Assembly: GCA_005778045.1 (NCBI GenBank)
Contig: SXKQ01000053.1
Coordinates: 1-22,034 of the forward strand
Origin: Planctomycetia bacterium
GTDB taxonomy: Bacteria > Planctomycetota > UBA1135 > GCA-002686595
DNA: 22,034 nt
Reading direction: 5' to 3'
Position 1 is the stretch's first letter; each line of letters starts with the position of its first letter. Positions 15,870 through 22,034 of the stretch are shown in pieces. A program made the translations under genes and the position numbers. The notes under the pieces were generated by a model. It worked only from the letters and a program-made list of their open reading frames with translations, did not search any database and was not told the origin of the DNA.

Positions 15870-16445
15870 TCAGACCTTCGGCGCCGCCGCGCCGAGCCCA
15901 AGCTCGTCCGCGTGCGGCCGCAGGGCGAGGATCACGAACTCGACGTGCGTCGCGAGCTCGACGCCCAGCAGCTCCACGCCGCGCGTGATCTCGTCGCGCT
16001 CGACCTTGGCCGCGAAGCCCTTGTCCCTGAGCCGCTTCAGAACGCTCTTCGACTCGAGGCCGGCAACCCCGTCCGGCCGCACGCGCACGCAGGCGCCGAC
16101 GAAGCCCGTGAGCTCGTCGCACGCGAGCAGGGTCTTGTCCAGCATCGATTCGTGGGGCACGCCCCACTTCGTGTAGTGCGCGGAGATCGCGTGCGCGATC
16201 GGTTCCTCGCCGCGCTCGCGCAGCCAGGCAACGATGCGTCGCGGGTGCTCCTCCGGCCATGTCTCATAGTCGGCGTCGTGGAGCAGGCCCGCGAGGCCGA
16301 AGCTCTCGACATCCTCAGGACCGCGGCCGTAGCGAAGTGCGGCAGCCCGCATCACGACCTCGACGGCGCGAGCATGTCTCCGCAGCGCCTCTCCCGGCGT
16401 CCAATCCAGCAGCAGAGCCCAGCCCTCGTCACGCGTCAGGCTCAC
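15870..16445 (-). CDS. HD-domain phosphohydrolase
   Basis: This compact cytoplasmic protein of 191 residues has an HD metal-dependent hydrolase domain. His24 (LRRHARAVEVVM), the GLLHDADYETWPEEHP core with His56/Asp57 and His67, His90 in ISAHYTKWG, and Asp110 (ACDELTGFVGA) provide the metal ligands. The order GLLHD-x-DYE-x-x-PEEH, DELTGF, VRP, ESKSVLKR and KGFAAKVERDEI matches a widespread small HDIG-like family of unassigned substrate. The GTG start overlaps the preceding gene's stop (GTGA), and an upstream longer frame is antisense-like filler. It is the only clearly cytoplasmic enzyme among secreted and membrane products in this operon; it may be a passenger or may act on a nucleotide signal. 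Confidence 0.88.
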   Translation of the reverse strand: MSLTRDEGWALLLDWTPGEALRRHARAVEVVMRAAALRYGRGPEDVESFGLAGLLHDADYETWPEEHPRRIVAWLRERGEEPIAHAISAHYTKWGVPHESMLDKTLLACDELTGFVGACVRVRPDGVAGLESKSVLKRLRDKGFAAKVERDEITRGVELLGVELATHVEFVILALRPHADELGLGAAAPKV

Positions 16446-18085
16446 TTCGACACCTGCGCGAACGAGAGCACCTCGAACCAGCCCGAACGCGGCTCGCCCT
16501 TGCGCTTGTAGGCGATGACGAGTTCCTCCCCCGCTAGGGACCCGAGTTGGGCGCACTCCATGCTCACCACCTCGACCGTCTCGGGATCGCGCAGCACGAC
16601 CGTACGATCGGCCGCGCGACCGCCCGTGAGGAGCGCCGCACGCCGCTGCACGAGATCGCCGAGCGCGTCGACCATGCGGTCGATGTCCCAGACCGCGTTC
16701 TTCTCGTCGAACAGGAGCTCGCGCAGCTTGCGCTCGCCGCTGCGATCCGCCGCAGTCTCGCCCAAGCGCGAGAGCCAGGCCTCGACACCACGCTTGTCCT
16801 GCGTGAGCAGTAGCACGTCCTCGCGCCCATCGCCGTCGACATCCCCGCGCGCGCTGGTTCGAAACTGCTTCTCGACTCCCGTGAAGCGCTCGAGCACCTT
16901 CTCGGGGTTCTTCGCGAGGCCGATGATCCCCGGCAGGCGCACCGCGAGCTCGTTCGAGAGGCTCGGGCTGCCCTCGAAGCGCCCTTCGCCGATGTTCGAG
17001 TAGGCCAGCACGCGCATCTCGATATCCCACTCGCTGAACAGGCCGCGCAGGATCGTCGCCAGCGTGGGGATCTGCACCTTCACGAGGAGCAGGTCCGGCA
17101 AGTCGTCGGCGTCGAGCGGGTGCACGAGCAGCGCCGTGATGTCCTCGGCCGTCTTGAGGATCGCGGACGGCTGCGTGAACTGCGGGCCTTCCTTGGTGCC
17201 GCGGAAGACCCACACCTTGCGCCGGTGGCCGACCACGTAGTCCGGGATACGATCGCCGTCGAGGTCGCGGCTCGACCACGAGGCCTTGTCGCCGGCGGAG
17301 AGCGTCCCGCCGAGCGTGAAGCCCGAGGACTCCGTGGTGTCGCGGAAGATCGATAGATCGACCGCCACATCCGCCTCGAGCGGGAAGGACCCATCCTCGC
17401 GCTGCAGGTGGAACGCGCGGCGATTGCCCTGCTCCACGAGCAGGTCCGGACGGGCGTCGCCATTGACATCGCGCGTCGCCAAGCCGGGAATCGCGAACGA
17501 GCTCTCGAGCGCATCCGAGAGATACTCCGCGCCGTGGCTGCCCCAGCGCGCGACCTCGACCGAGATGGTCGCCATCTTGCGGAAGGCCGGGACGCGCTGC
17601 TCTGTCCCAAGCGACGCCAGCCACAGTTCCACGCCGTTCAGGGTCGGCACGACGATGTCGTCGAGGCCGTCCATGTTGATGTCCTGCGCGATCGGCGCGA
17701 GCGATGGAGACTCGAGTCGCAGCGCGAAGCGCGCGCGCGGGATCCAAGCCTGCGCCTCGGCCGAGATCTCCCCGCCCGCGAGCACCGCGTAGGCGCTCGT
17801 GCCCGAAGGAGACATGCTGACGAGATACGTCGTGCCGGCGTACGTGGCGAAAGCCAAGAGGCTGCGCTGCGGCGTTGGCAGGGTGAGCGAGCCGACCGGC
17901 TGCCCGCCCGCGTGGGGCAGCAGGGTACGCACGCGGCCGTCGCGACCAATCGCGACGAGCTCGCTCATCCCGTCGCCGTCTAGGTCGAGGACGCGGTGGC
18001 AAGCGAGCTCGAGGCCCGGCTCGAGCCCGATCGCCTGCGTCGGAGTGGCGGCCTGCAGGCACAGGGCAAGCAACAGCGCGCTCAT
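16442..18085 (-). CDS. Secreted FG-GAP/VCBS-repeat protein A
   Basis: The 547-residue product has a short leader (ALLLALCLQAATPTQA) and scattered calcium-loop/beta-propeller blades. Loops of the D-x-(D/N)-x-D-G type are seen at residues 34 (DLDGDGMSEL), 135 (DINMDGLDDIV), 206 (DVNGDARPDLL), 274 (DLDGDRIPDYV), about 325 (DADDLPDLLL) and 415 (DVDGDGREDVLLL). Five to seven such blades are usual for an FG-GAP seven-bladed propeller, so one domain fills most of the protein, with an alpha-rich insert at 340-410. Such proteins bind calcium and partners in the periplasm or on the surface; no enzyme motif is seen. Its ATG overlaps the stop of VCBS protein B (ATGA), and the HD gene follows with a GTGA overlap. 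Confidence 0.85.
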   Translation of the reverse strand: MSALLLALCLQAATPTQAIGLEPGLELACHRVLDLDGDGMSELVAIGRDGRVRTLLPHAGGQPVGSLTLPTPQRSLLAFATYAGTTYLVSMSPSGTSAYAVLAGGEISAEAQAWIPRARFALRLESPSLAPIAQDINMDGLDDIVVPTLNGVELWLASLGTEQRVPAFRKMATISVEVARWGSHGAEYLSDALESSFAIPGLATRDVNGDARPDLLVEQGNRRAFHLQREDGSFPLEADVAVDLSIFRDTTESSGFTLGGTLSAGDKASWSSRDLDGDRIPDYVVGHRRKVWVFRGTKEGPQFTQPSAILKTAEDITALLVHPLDADDLPDLLLVKVQIPTLATILRGLFSEWDIEMRVLAYSNIGEGRFEGSPSLSNELAVRLPGIIGLAKNPEKVLERFTGVEKQFRTSARGDVDGDGREDVLLLTQDKRGVEAWLSRLGETAADRSGERKLRELLFDEKNAVWDIDRMVDALGDLVQRRAALLTGGRAADRTVVLRDPETVEVVSMECAQLGSLAGEELVIAYKRKGEPRSGWFEVLSFAQVSK

Positions 18086-19662
18086 CCGAACCTCACGAGC
18101 AGCACTTGCGCGGGCTCGATCACGAGCACGCTGGGCTTCGACTGTCCCCCCCGCGGTGGCACGAGTTCCACGGCCGCGTCCTCGTGGATCGCGGTCTCCC
18201 ACAGCGGCTTGTCGAACAGGGTCCACGTCGACTTGTCGGCGCTGCCCTGCGAGCGCAGGAACATCACGCGCAGCTTCTCGGGCTCATCGCGCGCGATCAG
18301 CTCCGAGATTCCGTCGCCCGTGAGGTCGCCGCAGAACTCCGCCGTGAGCTGGAAGCGCTCGAGCGGGATCGTGCGCTTCCACGTCACATCCGGCTGGCGC
18401 GAGAGCACGCCGCGCCGGTTGCGATAGACGTACAGCTCCGCCTCGATGGACTTCGACGAGGCGCTGCGCAGCTGGTCGATCAGGTCCGGTCGCACCGCGC
18501 GCAGCACGAGTTCGGGGTAACGATCGCCGTCGAGGTCCACGAAGCGCGGTCCCGAGACGAAGCCGGCAAACACCAGCAGGTTGGAGGGTCGACCGTCCTC
18601 GCCGAACGGCGCCGGGCCGTCCTTCGCGCCGGCCTGCGTGAAAAACAGTCCCTGCGTACGCACGTCCTCGGAGCGCTTGTCCCCGGCGAAGATCACGCAA
18701 TCCGCGCGCCGGTCGAGGTCGAGGTCCACCGCGTGCGAGCTGTACGACGTGTCGAGCCGGCGCGCGGCATCGACATCGACCGGCAGTTCGAGGGAATGGG
18801 CGAGCTCCGCCGCGAACGCGCCGCGGTCCTGTGCGAACACGTGCAGGTGGTGCGAAGTCTGCACGATCAGGTCGAGGTCGCCATCGGCGTCCCAGTCCGC
18901 GAGATGCGGCGAGCTCACGCTCTCGCTGGCCTGCGCGAGGATCGCCGGACGCATGCCGATGGTGTCCTCCTCGCCTTCGGTCAGTTCGAGTGTGTAGCTC
19001 GGGCGCTGGCGTCGTCCCCGAACGGCGGGACCGTCGCGACGCGTCGCCGAGACCCATACCCCGCCGGCGTCCGCCTCCTCGGGCACGCGCAGTCGACTCG
19101 CGAGACCAAACGCTCCCTGCGTGCGCGGCCGACGCTGCGCGCACAGCAGGAAGCCGCCGGGCTCGGGCAGGAGCAGGTCATCGAGGCCGTCGCCATCGAG
19201 GTCCATCACGCCGTCCTGCCACACGTGCACGGTCGACGGGTCGGGAACCTGCCACAGGAAATCGCACTCGACGAGGCGCTCGGCGCGCGCTTCTACGGCG
19301 AGCGGGGCCAACGCGAAGACTCCGCTGCCGTTGAAGAGCAGCAGCTCGGCGCCGTTGCCGACGAGCGTGTCCCCGGTCGCGATGGCGACCACGTCGGGGG
19401 TCAGGTCGACGACCTTCACCCGGGCGATCGCCCCCTGCGACTCGCGCCAGATCTCCACCCGCCGCCCCGCGCTCTTGCCGCGCGCGCAGCTCGCCACGGC
19501 AACCTCGGGCACCTTGTCGCCGTCGAAGTCGGCGAGCAGGGCGGCCACGGGCTTCCAATCGGCCTCCACGGCCAGCGTCGCGACGCGCGCGAACTCCGGC
19601 TGGGCCGCAGGCTTAGCGCCCGCCGCCTGAAGCGCGAGCAGTACCATGCAGACGGCACTCAT
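18082..19662 (-). CDS. Secreted FG-GAP/VCBS-repeat protein B
   Basis: This 526-residue protein is similar in build to its downstream neighbour. A short leader without basic residues (MSAVCMVLLALQAAGA) is followed by calcium-loop blades at 45 (DFDGDKVPEVAV), 154 (DLDGDGLDDLLLPEPGG), 256 (DWDADGDLDLIVQ), 313 (DLDLDRRADCVIF), 376 (DLDGDRYPELVLR) and 446 (DLTGDGISELIAR). Spacing is 50-110 residues, so blades carry long inserts. The two VCBS genes are probably an old tandem duplication, but direct similarity outside the loops is low by eye. Likely a periplasmic or surface propeller that binds calcium and protein or sugar partners. The ATG at 19662 overlaps the PDZ lipoprotein gene's stop (ATGA). 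Confidence 0.85.
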   Translation of the reverse strand: MSAVCMVLLALQAAGAKPAAQPEFARVATLAVEADWKPVAALLADFDGDKVPEVAVASCARGKSAGRRVEIWRESQGAIARVKVVDLTPDVVAIATGDTLVGNGAELLLFNGSGVFALAPLAVEARAERLVECDFLWQVPDPSTVHVWQDGVMDLDGDGLDDLLLPEPGGFLLCAQRRPRTQGAFGLASRLRVPEEADAGGVWVSATRRDGPAVRGRRQRPSYTLELTEGEEDTIGMRPAILAQASESVSSPHLADWDADGDLDLIVQTSHHLHVFAQDRGAFAAELAHSLELPVDVDAARRLDTSYSSHAVDLDLDRRADCVIFAGDKRSEDVRTQGLFFTQAGAKDGPAPFGEDGRPSNLLVFAGFVSGPRFVDLDGDRYPELVLRAVRPDLIDQLRSASSKSIEAELYVYRNRRGVLSRQPDVTWKRTIPLERFQLTAEFCGDLTGDGISELIARDEPEKLRVMFLRSQGSADKSTWTLFDKPLWETAIHEDAAVELVPPRGGQSKPSVLVIEPAQVLLVRFG

Positions 19663-20624
19663 GATTCGATCGTCTCCAGCCGGTCCGCATCCCCGCCGGC
19701 GAAGTGCAAGAACCACAACAGCGTGGCCTTCCAGGCGGCCGCGGTGCTCTCGTGCGAAAAGAGACCGAAGAGCAGCGAGAACGAGCTGCGTTCGCTCTGC
19801 CGCTCGTATTTAGCCAGCAGTGGAATCGAGAACCGCTTGAATTCCTGCTCGCGTCGCGAGAGTGGAGCCCGCACCGCGACGATCGCGCCTTCGCGCACGA
19901 GTTCCAGATCGAGCGTGGCCTTTTCGGGAGCATTGCGGATCGCGTCGACGAGGACTTGGGGATGCCCCACCTCGACCCCATCGACGGCACGCACGAGATC
20001 GCCGTAGCGAAGGCCGGCGGGACGCCACGGGCTCTCGCGCGTGAGCCCGACGACCACGGCACCACCGCCCGGACCGAGGGCGGCCGCGCGCGACTCGACT
20101 TCCGTCGCGGTACGCAGCACGAGTCCGACCCGACGCTCCTCGCGGAAGCGCTCGGCGGGCGTGCGATCGCTCGGATGCACGCGCGGAACCGTCACGACGC
20201 GGAAGATGCGCTCGGCACCGGCGCGGTCGACGACGAGCGCGATCGACGTAGCCGGCTCGCTCTCGAGCTCGATGCGACGCCACTCGCTCGGCCAGTGCAG
20301 CGCCATCGTCTGCGCGGCGCGGGCCTCGAGCACGAGGTCTCCGACCTCCAGCCCGGCTGCGTCCGCAGGCGAATTCTCCACCACGGCCGTGACGACGACG
20401 CCCTCGGGCTCGCCCACGAGCGCGTCGAGCGAGGTACGCGAGTCCCCCACCACGAGCCCGGTGAACGAGCCATTCGGGAGCGCGGCGCGCGCGGACTCGT
20501 CCTGCGGCTCCGCCATGAGCTCGAGCGGCTGCTCCATCCCGGCCAGCGGAGGCGAGGAGGCGGAAACATCCGTGGCCTTGCAGGCCGTAAGCACCGCGAT
20601 GAGCGAGAGCGTGAGGAGCTTCAT
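19659..20624 (-). CDS. Lipoprotein with two PDZ domains
   Basis: This 321-residue product has a lipoprotein signal (MKLLTLSLIAVLTAC, lipobox LTAC with Cys15). Two PDZ-like domains follow: one at about 55-145 (SPADAAGLEVGDLVLE at 85-100 is the substrate-groove segment) and one at about 165-255 (SPWRPAGLRYGDLVRAVDGVEV at 198-219). No protease triad is present, so it is a PDZ-only scaffold rather than a DegP or Tsp protease. The last 60 residues (RFSIPLLAKYERQSERSSFSLLFGLFSHES, then LLWFLHF) form a beta-strand-rich tail of a kind seen at the ends of envelope proteins. It is anchored to a membrane facing the periplasm. The ATG overlaps the ABC gene's stop; it probably couples the exporter to the secreted partners downstream. 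Confidence 0.83.
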   Translation of the reverse strand: MKLLTLSLIAVLTACKATDVSASSPPLAGMEQPLELMAEPQDESARAALPNGSFTGLVVGDSRTSLDALVGEPEGVVVTAVVENSPADAAGLEVGDLVLEARAAQTMALHWPSEWRRIELESEPATSIALVVDRAGAERIFRVVTVPRVHPSDRTPAERFREERRVGLVLRTATEVESRAAALGPGGGAVVVGLTRESPWRPAGLRYGDLVRAVDGVEVGHPQVLVDAIRNAPEKATLDLELVREGAIVAVRAPLSRREQEFKRFSIPLLAKYERQSERSSFSLLFGLFSHESTAAAWKATLLWFLHFAGGDADRLETIES

Positions 20625-22034
20625 GGGATAGGACGGCGCACGAGGAGGACGACCGACAGTGCGGCGCAGGTGAGCGCCCAGAGTACGGGTACTGCGACGT
20701 CCTGCGGCAAGAAGCCCGCAAACATTGCGCCGTGCTCGAACGTCGAGTTGCTGATGCCCTGGGCGCGATCGGCGAGGAAGTGCAGGAACGACGTGTCGCC
20801 GAGGGGACTCGGGAGGTAGGCCGAGAGCAGCCCGCCCTCGAGGCCCAGTCCTCGCAGGGCCCCGCGGACGAGATCGAGCGCGAACGCCAGCCCGATCGCG
20901 AGGCCGAGCGCGGCGGCTGCGGCGCGCGCGAGCGTGCCAGCGACGAGCCCCAGCGCGAGGTAGCCGCCGAGCGCGAAGAGCGGCACCAGCAGCGCGCGCT
21001 GGAGGTCCGGCTGCAGCTCGCTGGCCGCGACGAGGGGGAACTTCTGGCCGTTGGGAAGAATCTCGACGAGATCGCCGAAGCCGAAGAACGCGCCCGAGAG
21101 TCCCACGGCCGCGAGCAGGAGCAGCGCGTAGGAAGCGACCAGAGCCACGCACCCTGCCAACGCCTTGCCCAGCAGGACGTCGAATCGCGTCTGGGGCCGG
21201 AGCAAGACGTTGCGCAGCGTTCCGCGCGCCAGCTCGCCCGCCACCATCTGACTCGCCACGCCCGCGAGCGCGATCGCGAGCAGCGGCAGGCCCGCGCCGA
21301 GCGCACGCGCGGTCGTGCCGAAGCCGGTGACCGCCGTGGCACTCGCAAGCTCGCCCGCAGCCACACGCGCGGCCTCGGCGGCCGCGCGACCTCGCTCGAG
21401 CAGCACCCCTGCTGCGGCTGCCACCGCGGGCAACGCGAGCAGGATCGGAACGGCGGGGCGCGCGCACAGGCGCGAGAGCTCGTAGCGCAGCGTGCGCAGG
21501 ACCGGATGCGGCGCCGCGCGCCGCTCCGTCGGCGCGGAGACCTGCACCGGCGCGTCCTTGGCCTGCGTCGGCGCGAGGATCGTCTCGCCGCGCGCGTAGC
21601 GCAGGTAGATCTCCTCGAGCGAAGGCGGACGCGCGCCGAAGCGCACGAGCTCGAGACCGGCGCCGATGACGCGCCGCGCGATGTCGCCCGCGGGCTGGTC
21701 GCCGAGCTCGAGTTCGAGGCCACCCTGCGCGAGCGCGCGCGAGACGATGCCGCGCTCCGCGAGCAGCGCGCTGGCGCGAGCGTCGTCGCTCGTGGCGAGC
21801 TCGAAGCGTCCCTTGCCGGCCGCGAGCAACTGGCTCGTCTCGGCCTCGATCACGAGCTTGCCCTTGTGCATCACGCCGACGCGGTTGCATAGGTCCGCGA
21901 GCTCGTGCAGCTGGTGGCTCGAGATGAGGATGCTCGAGCCTTCTTCGCGCACGACCTGCCGCAGCATCTCGCGCATCTCCGCGATGCCCTGCGGGTCGAG
22001 GCCGTTGGGCGGCTCGTCGAGCAGCACGTAAGCG
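20621..22034 (-). CDS. ABC exporter with ATPase and ABC-2 permease fused (5' end outside window)
   Basis: The open frame runs off the right edge, so the start, Walker A and signature are not visible. The visible part begins just before Walker B (VLLDEPPNGLDP) and continues with the H-loop (ISSHQLHELADLCNRVGVM). It then passes through an ATPase C-terminal domain ending SLEEIYLRYARGE into a linker rich in Ala/Pro/Thr. It continues without a stop or usable internal start into an ABC-2 permease with about six membrane helices (RTLRYELSRLCARPAVPILLALP, then MVAGELARGTLRNVLLRPQTR, the coupling-helix segment). Both halves are therefore one polypeptide, whereas NosF/NosY and most ABC-2 systems use two. 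It probably works as a homodimeric exporter. It is upstream of and overlaps (ATGA) the PDZ lipoprotein gene. Confidence 0.88.
   Translation of the reverse strand, partial: AYVLLDEPPNGLDPQGIAEMREMLRQVVREEGSSILISSHQLHELADLCNRVGVMHKGKLVIEAETSQLLAAGKGRFELATSDDARASALLAERGIVSRALAQGGLELELGDQPAGDIARRVIGAGLELVRFGARPPSLEEIYLRYARGETILAPTQAKDAPVQVSAPTERRAAPHPVLRTLRYELSRLCARPAVPILLALPAVAAAAGVLLERGRAAAEAARVAAGELASATAVTGFGTTARALGAGLPLLAIALAGVASQMVAGELARGTLRNVLLRPQTRFDVLLGKALAGCVALVASYALLLLAAVGLSGAFFGFGDLVEILPNGQKFPLVAASELQPDLQRALLVPLFALGGYLALGLVAGTLARAAAAALGLAIGLAFALDLVRGALRGLGLEGGLLSAYLPSPLGDTSFLHFLADRAQGISNSTFEHGAMFAGFLPQDVAVPVLWALTCAALSVVLLVRRPIP

Noticed and set aside
13787..15988. Long plus-strand open frame (over 700 codons) opposite the beta-helix gene
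   Set aside because: It is rich in Arg, His and Gly with no recognisable domain, and runs antisense to a gene with clear repeats, leader and domain order. Long antisense frames are normal at this GC content.
18106..20007. Plus-strand frame of over 600 codons opposite VCBS protein B
   Set aside because: It lacks domain features and mirrors a real gene with calcium-loop repeats on the minus strand.
13733..22034. Assignment of the right-hand operon to nitrous oxide reductase maturation (nosDFY)
   Set aside because: The beta-helix plus ABC-2 pairing is suggestive, but no nosZ, nosR or nosL is present, and PDZ, VCBS and HD genes do not belong to that system.

Overview
The window is GC-rich (about 70% by eye, apart from the first 120 bases) and tightly packed. 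I see no rRNA, tRNA, CRISPR array, insertion sequence or phage gene. The gene content (tandem FG-GAP/VCBS beta-propeller proteins, a right-handed beta-helix protein with a PA14-like tail, a MamK-type actin, an HDOD protein and many SGNH hydrolases) suggests a free-living GC-rich Gram-negative-type bacterium. A deep-branching planctomycete is my best guess, but that is inference from gene style only. The window looks like a contig or contig slice: the rightmost gene runs off the end, and the leftmost 120 bases differ in composition.

Layout. (1) 1-170: a 40% GC stretch abuts the first 16 codons of a 7Fe ferredoxin gene (minus strand), which is cut off at about position 120. (2) 268-1602 (+): a MATE/ANKH-like membrane transporter, whose 3' end overlaps the convergent next operon by 17 bp. 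(3) 4558-1586 (-): an operon of a secreted metallopeptidase-like protein with an altered HExxH motif, a YfcC/DcuC-family carrier and a DUF983 zinc-ribbon membrane protein. (4) 7758-4640 (-): an HDOD signalling protein, a degenerate-GGDEF coiled-coil protein and a MamK-like bacterial actin. (5) 10167-7857 (-): a NatAB-like ABC exporter (ATPase, then permease). (6) 10289-13717 (+): an SGNH hydrolase, a Wzx-type flippase and a second SGNH-like protein, consistent with surface glycan export and acyl modification. (7) 22034-13733 (-): a six-gene operon of a fused ABC ATPase-permease (truncated), a double-PDZ lipoprotein, two FG-GAP/VCBS proteins, an HD phosphohydrolase and a beta-helix protein. Its first four junctions are 4-nt ATGA/GTGA overlaps and the last is a 4-nt gap.

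How the genes may work together. Region 7 is the most distinctive. An ABC-2 exporter co-expressed with a periplasmic beta-helix protein recalls the NosF-NosY-NosD arrangement, but no other nos gene is visible, and a PDZ lipoprotein plus two propeller proteins are added. It may be an undescribed envelope maturation or export system. Region 4 joins a cytoskeletal filament protein to a protein with a degenerate cyclic-dinucleotide domain and a long coiled coil, a plausible filament-plus-adaptor pair outside any visible magnetosome island. Functional statements beyond family assignment are inference.
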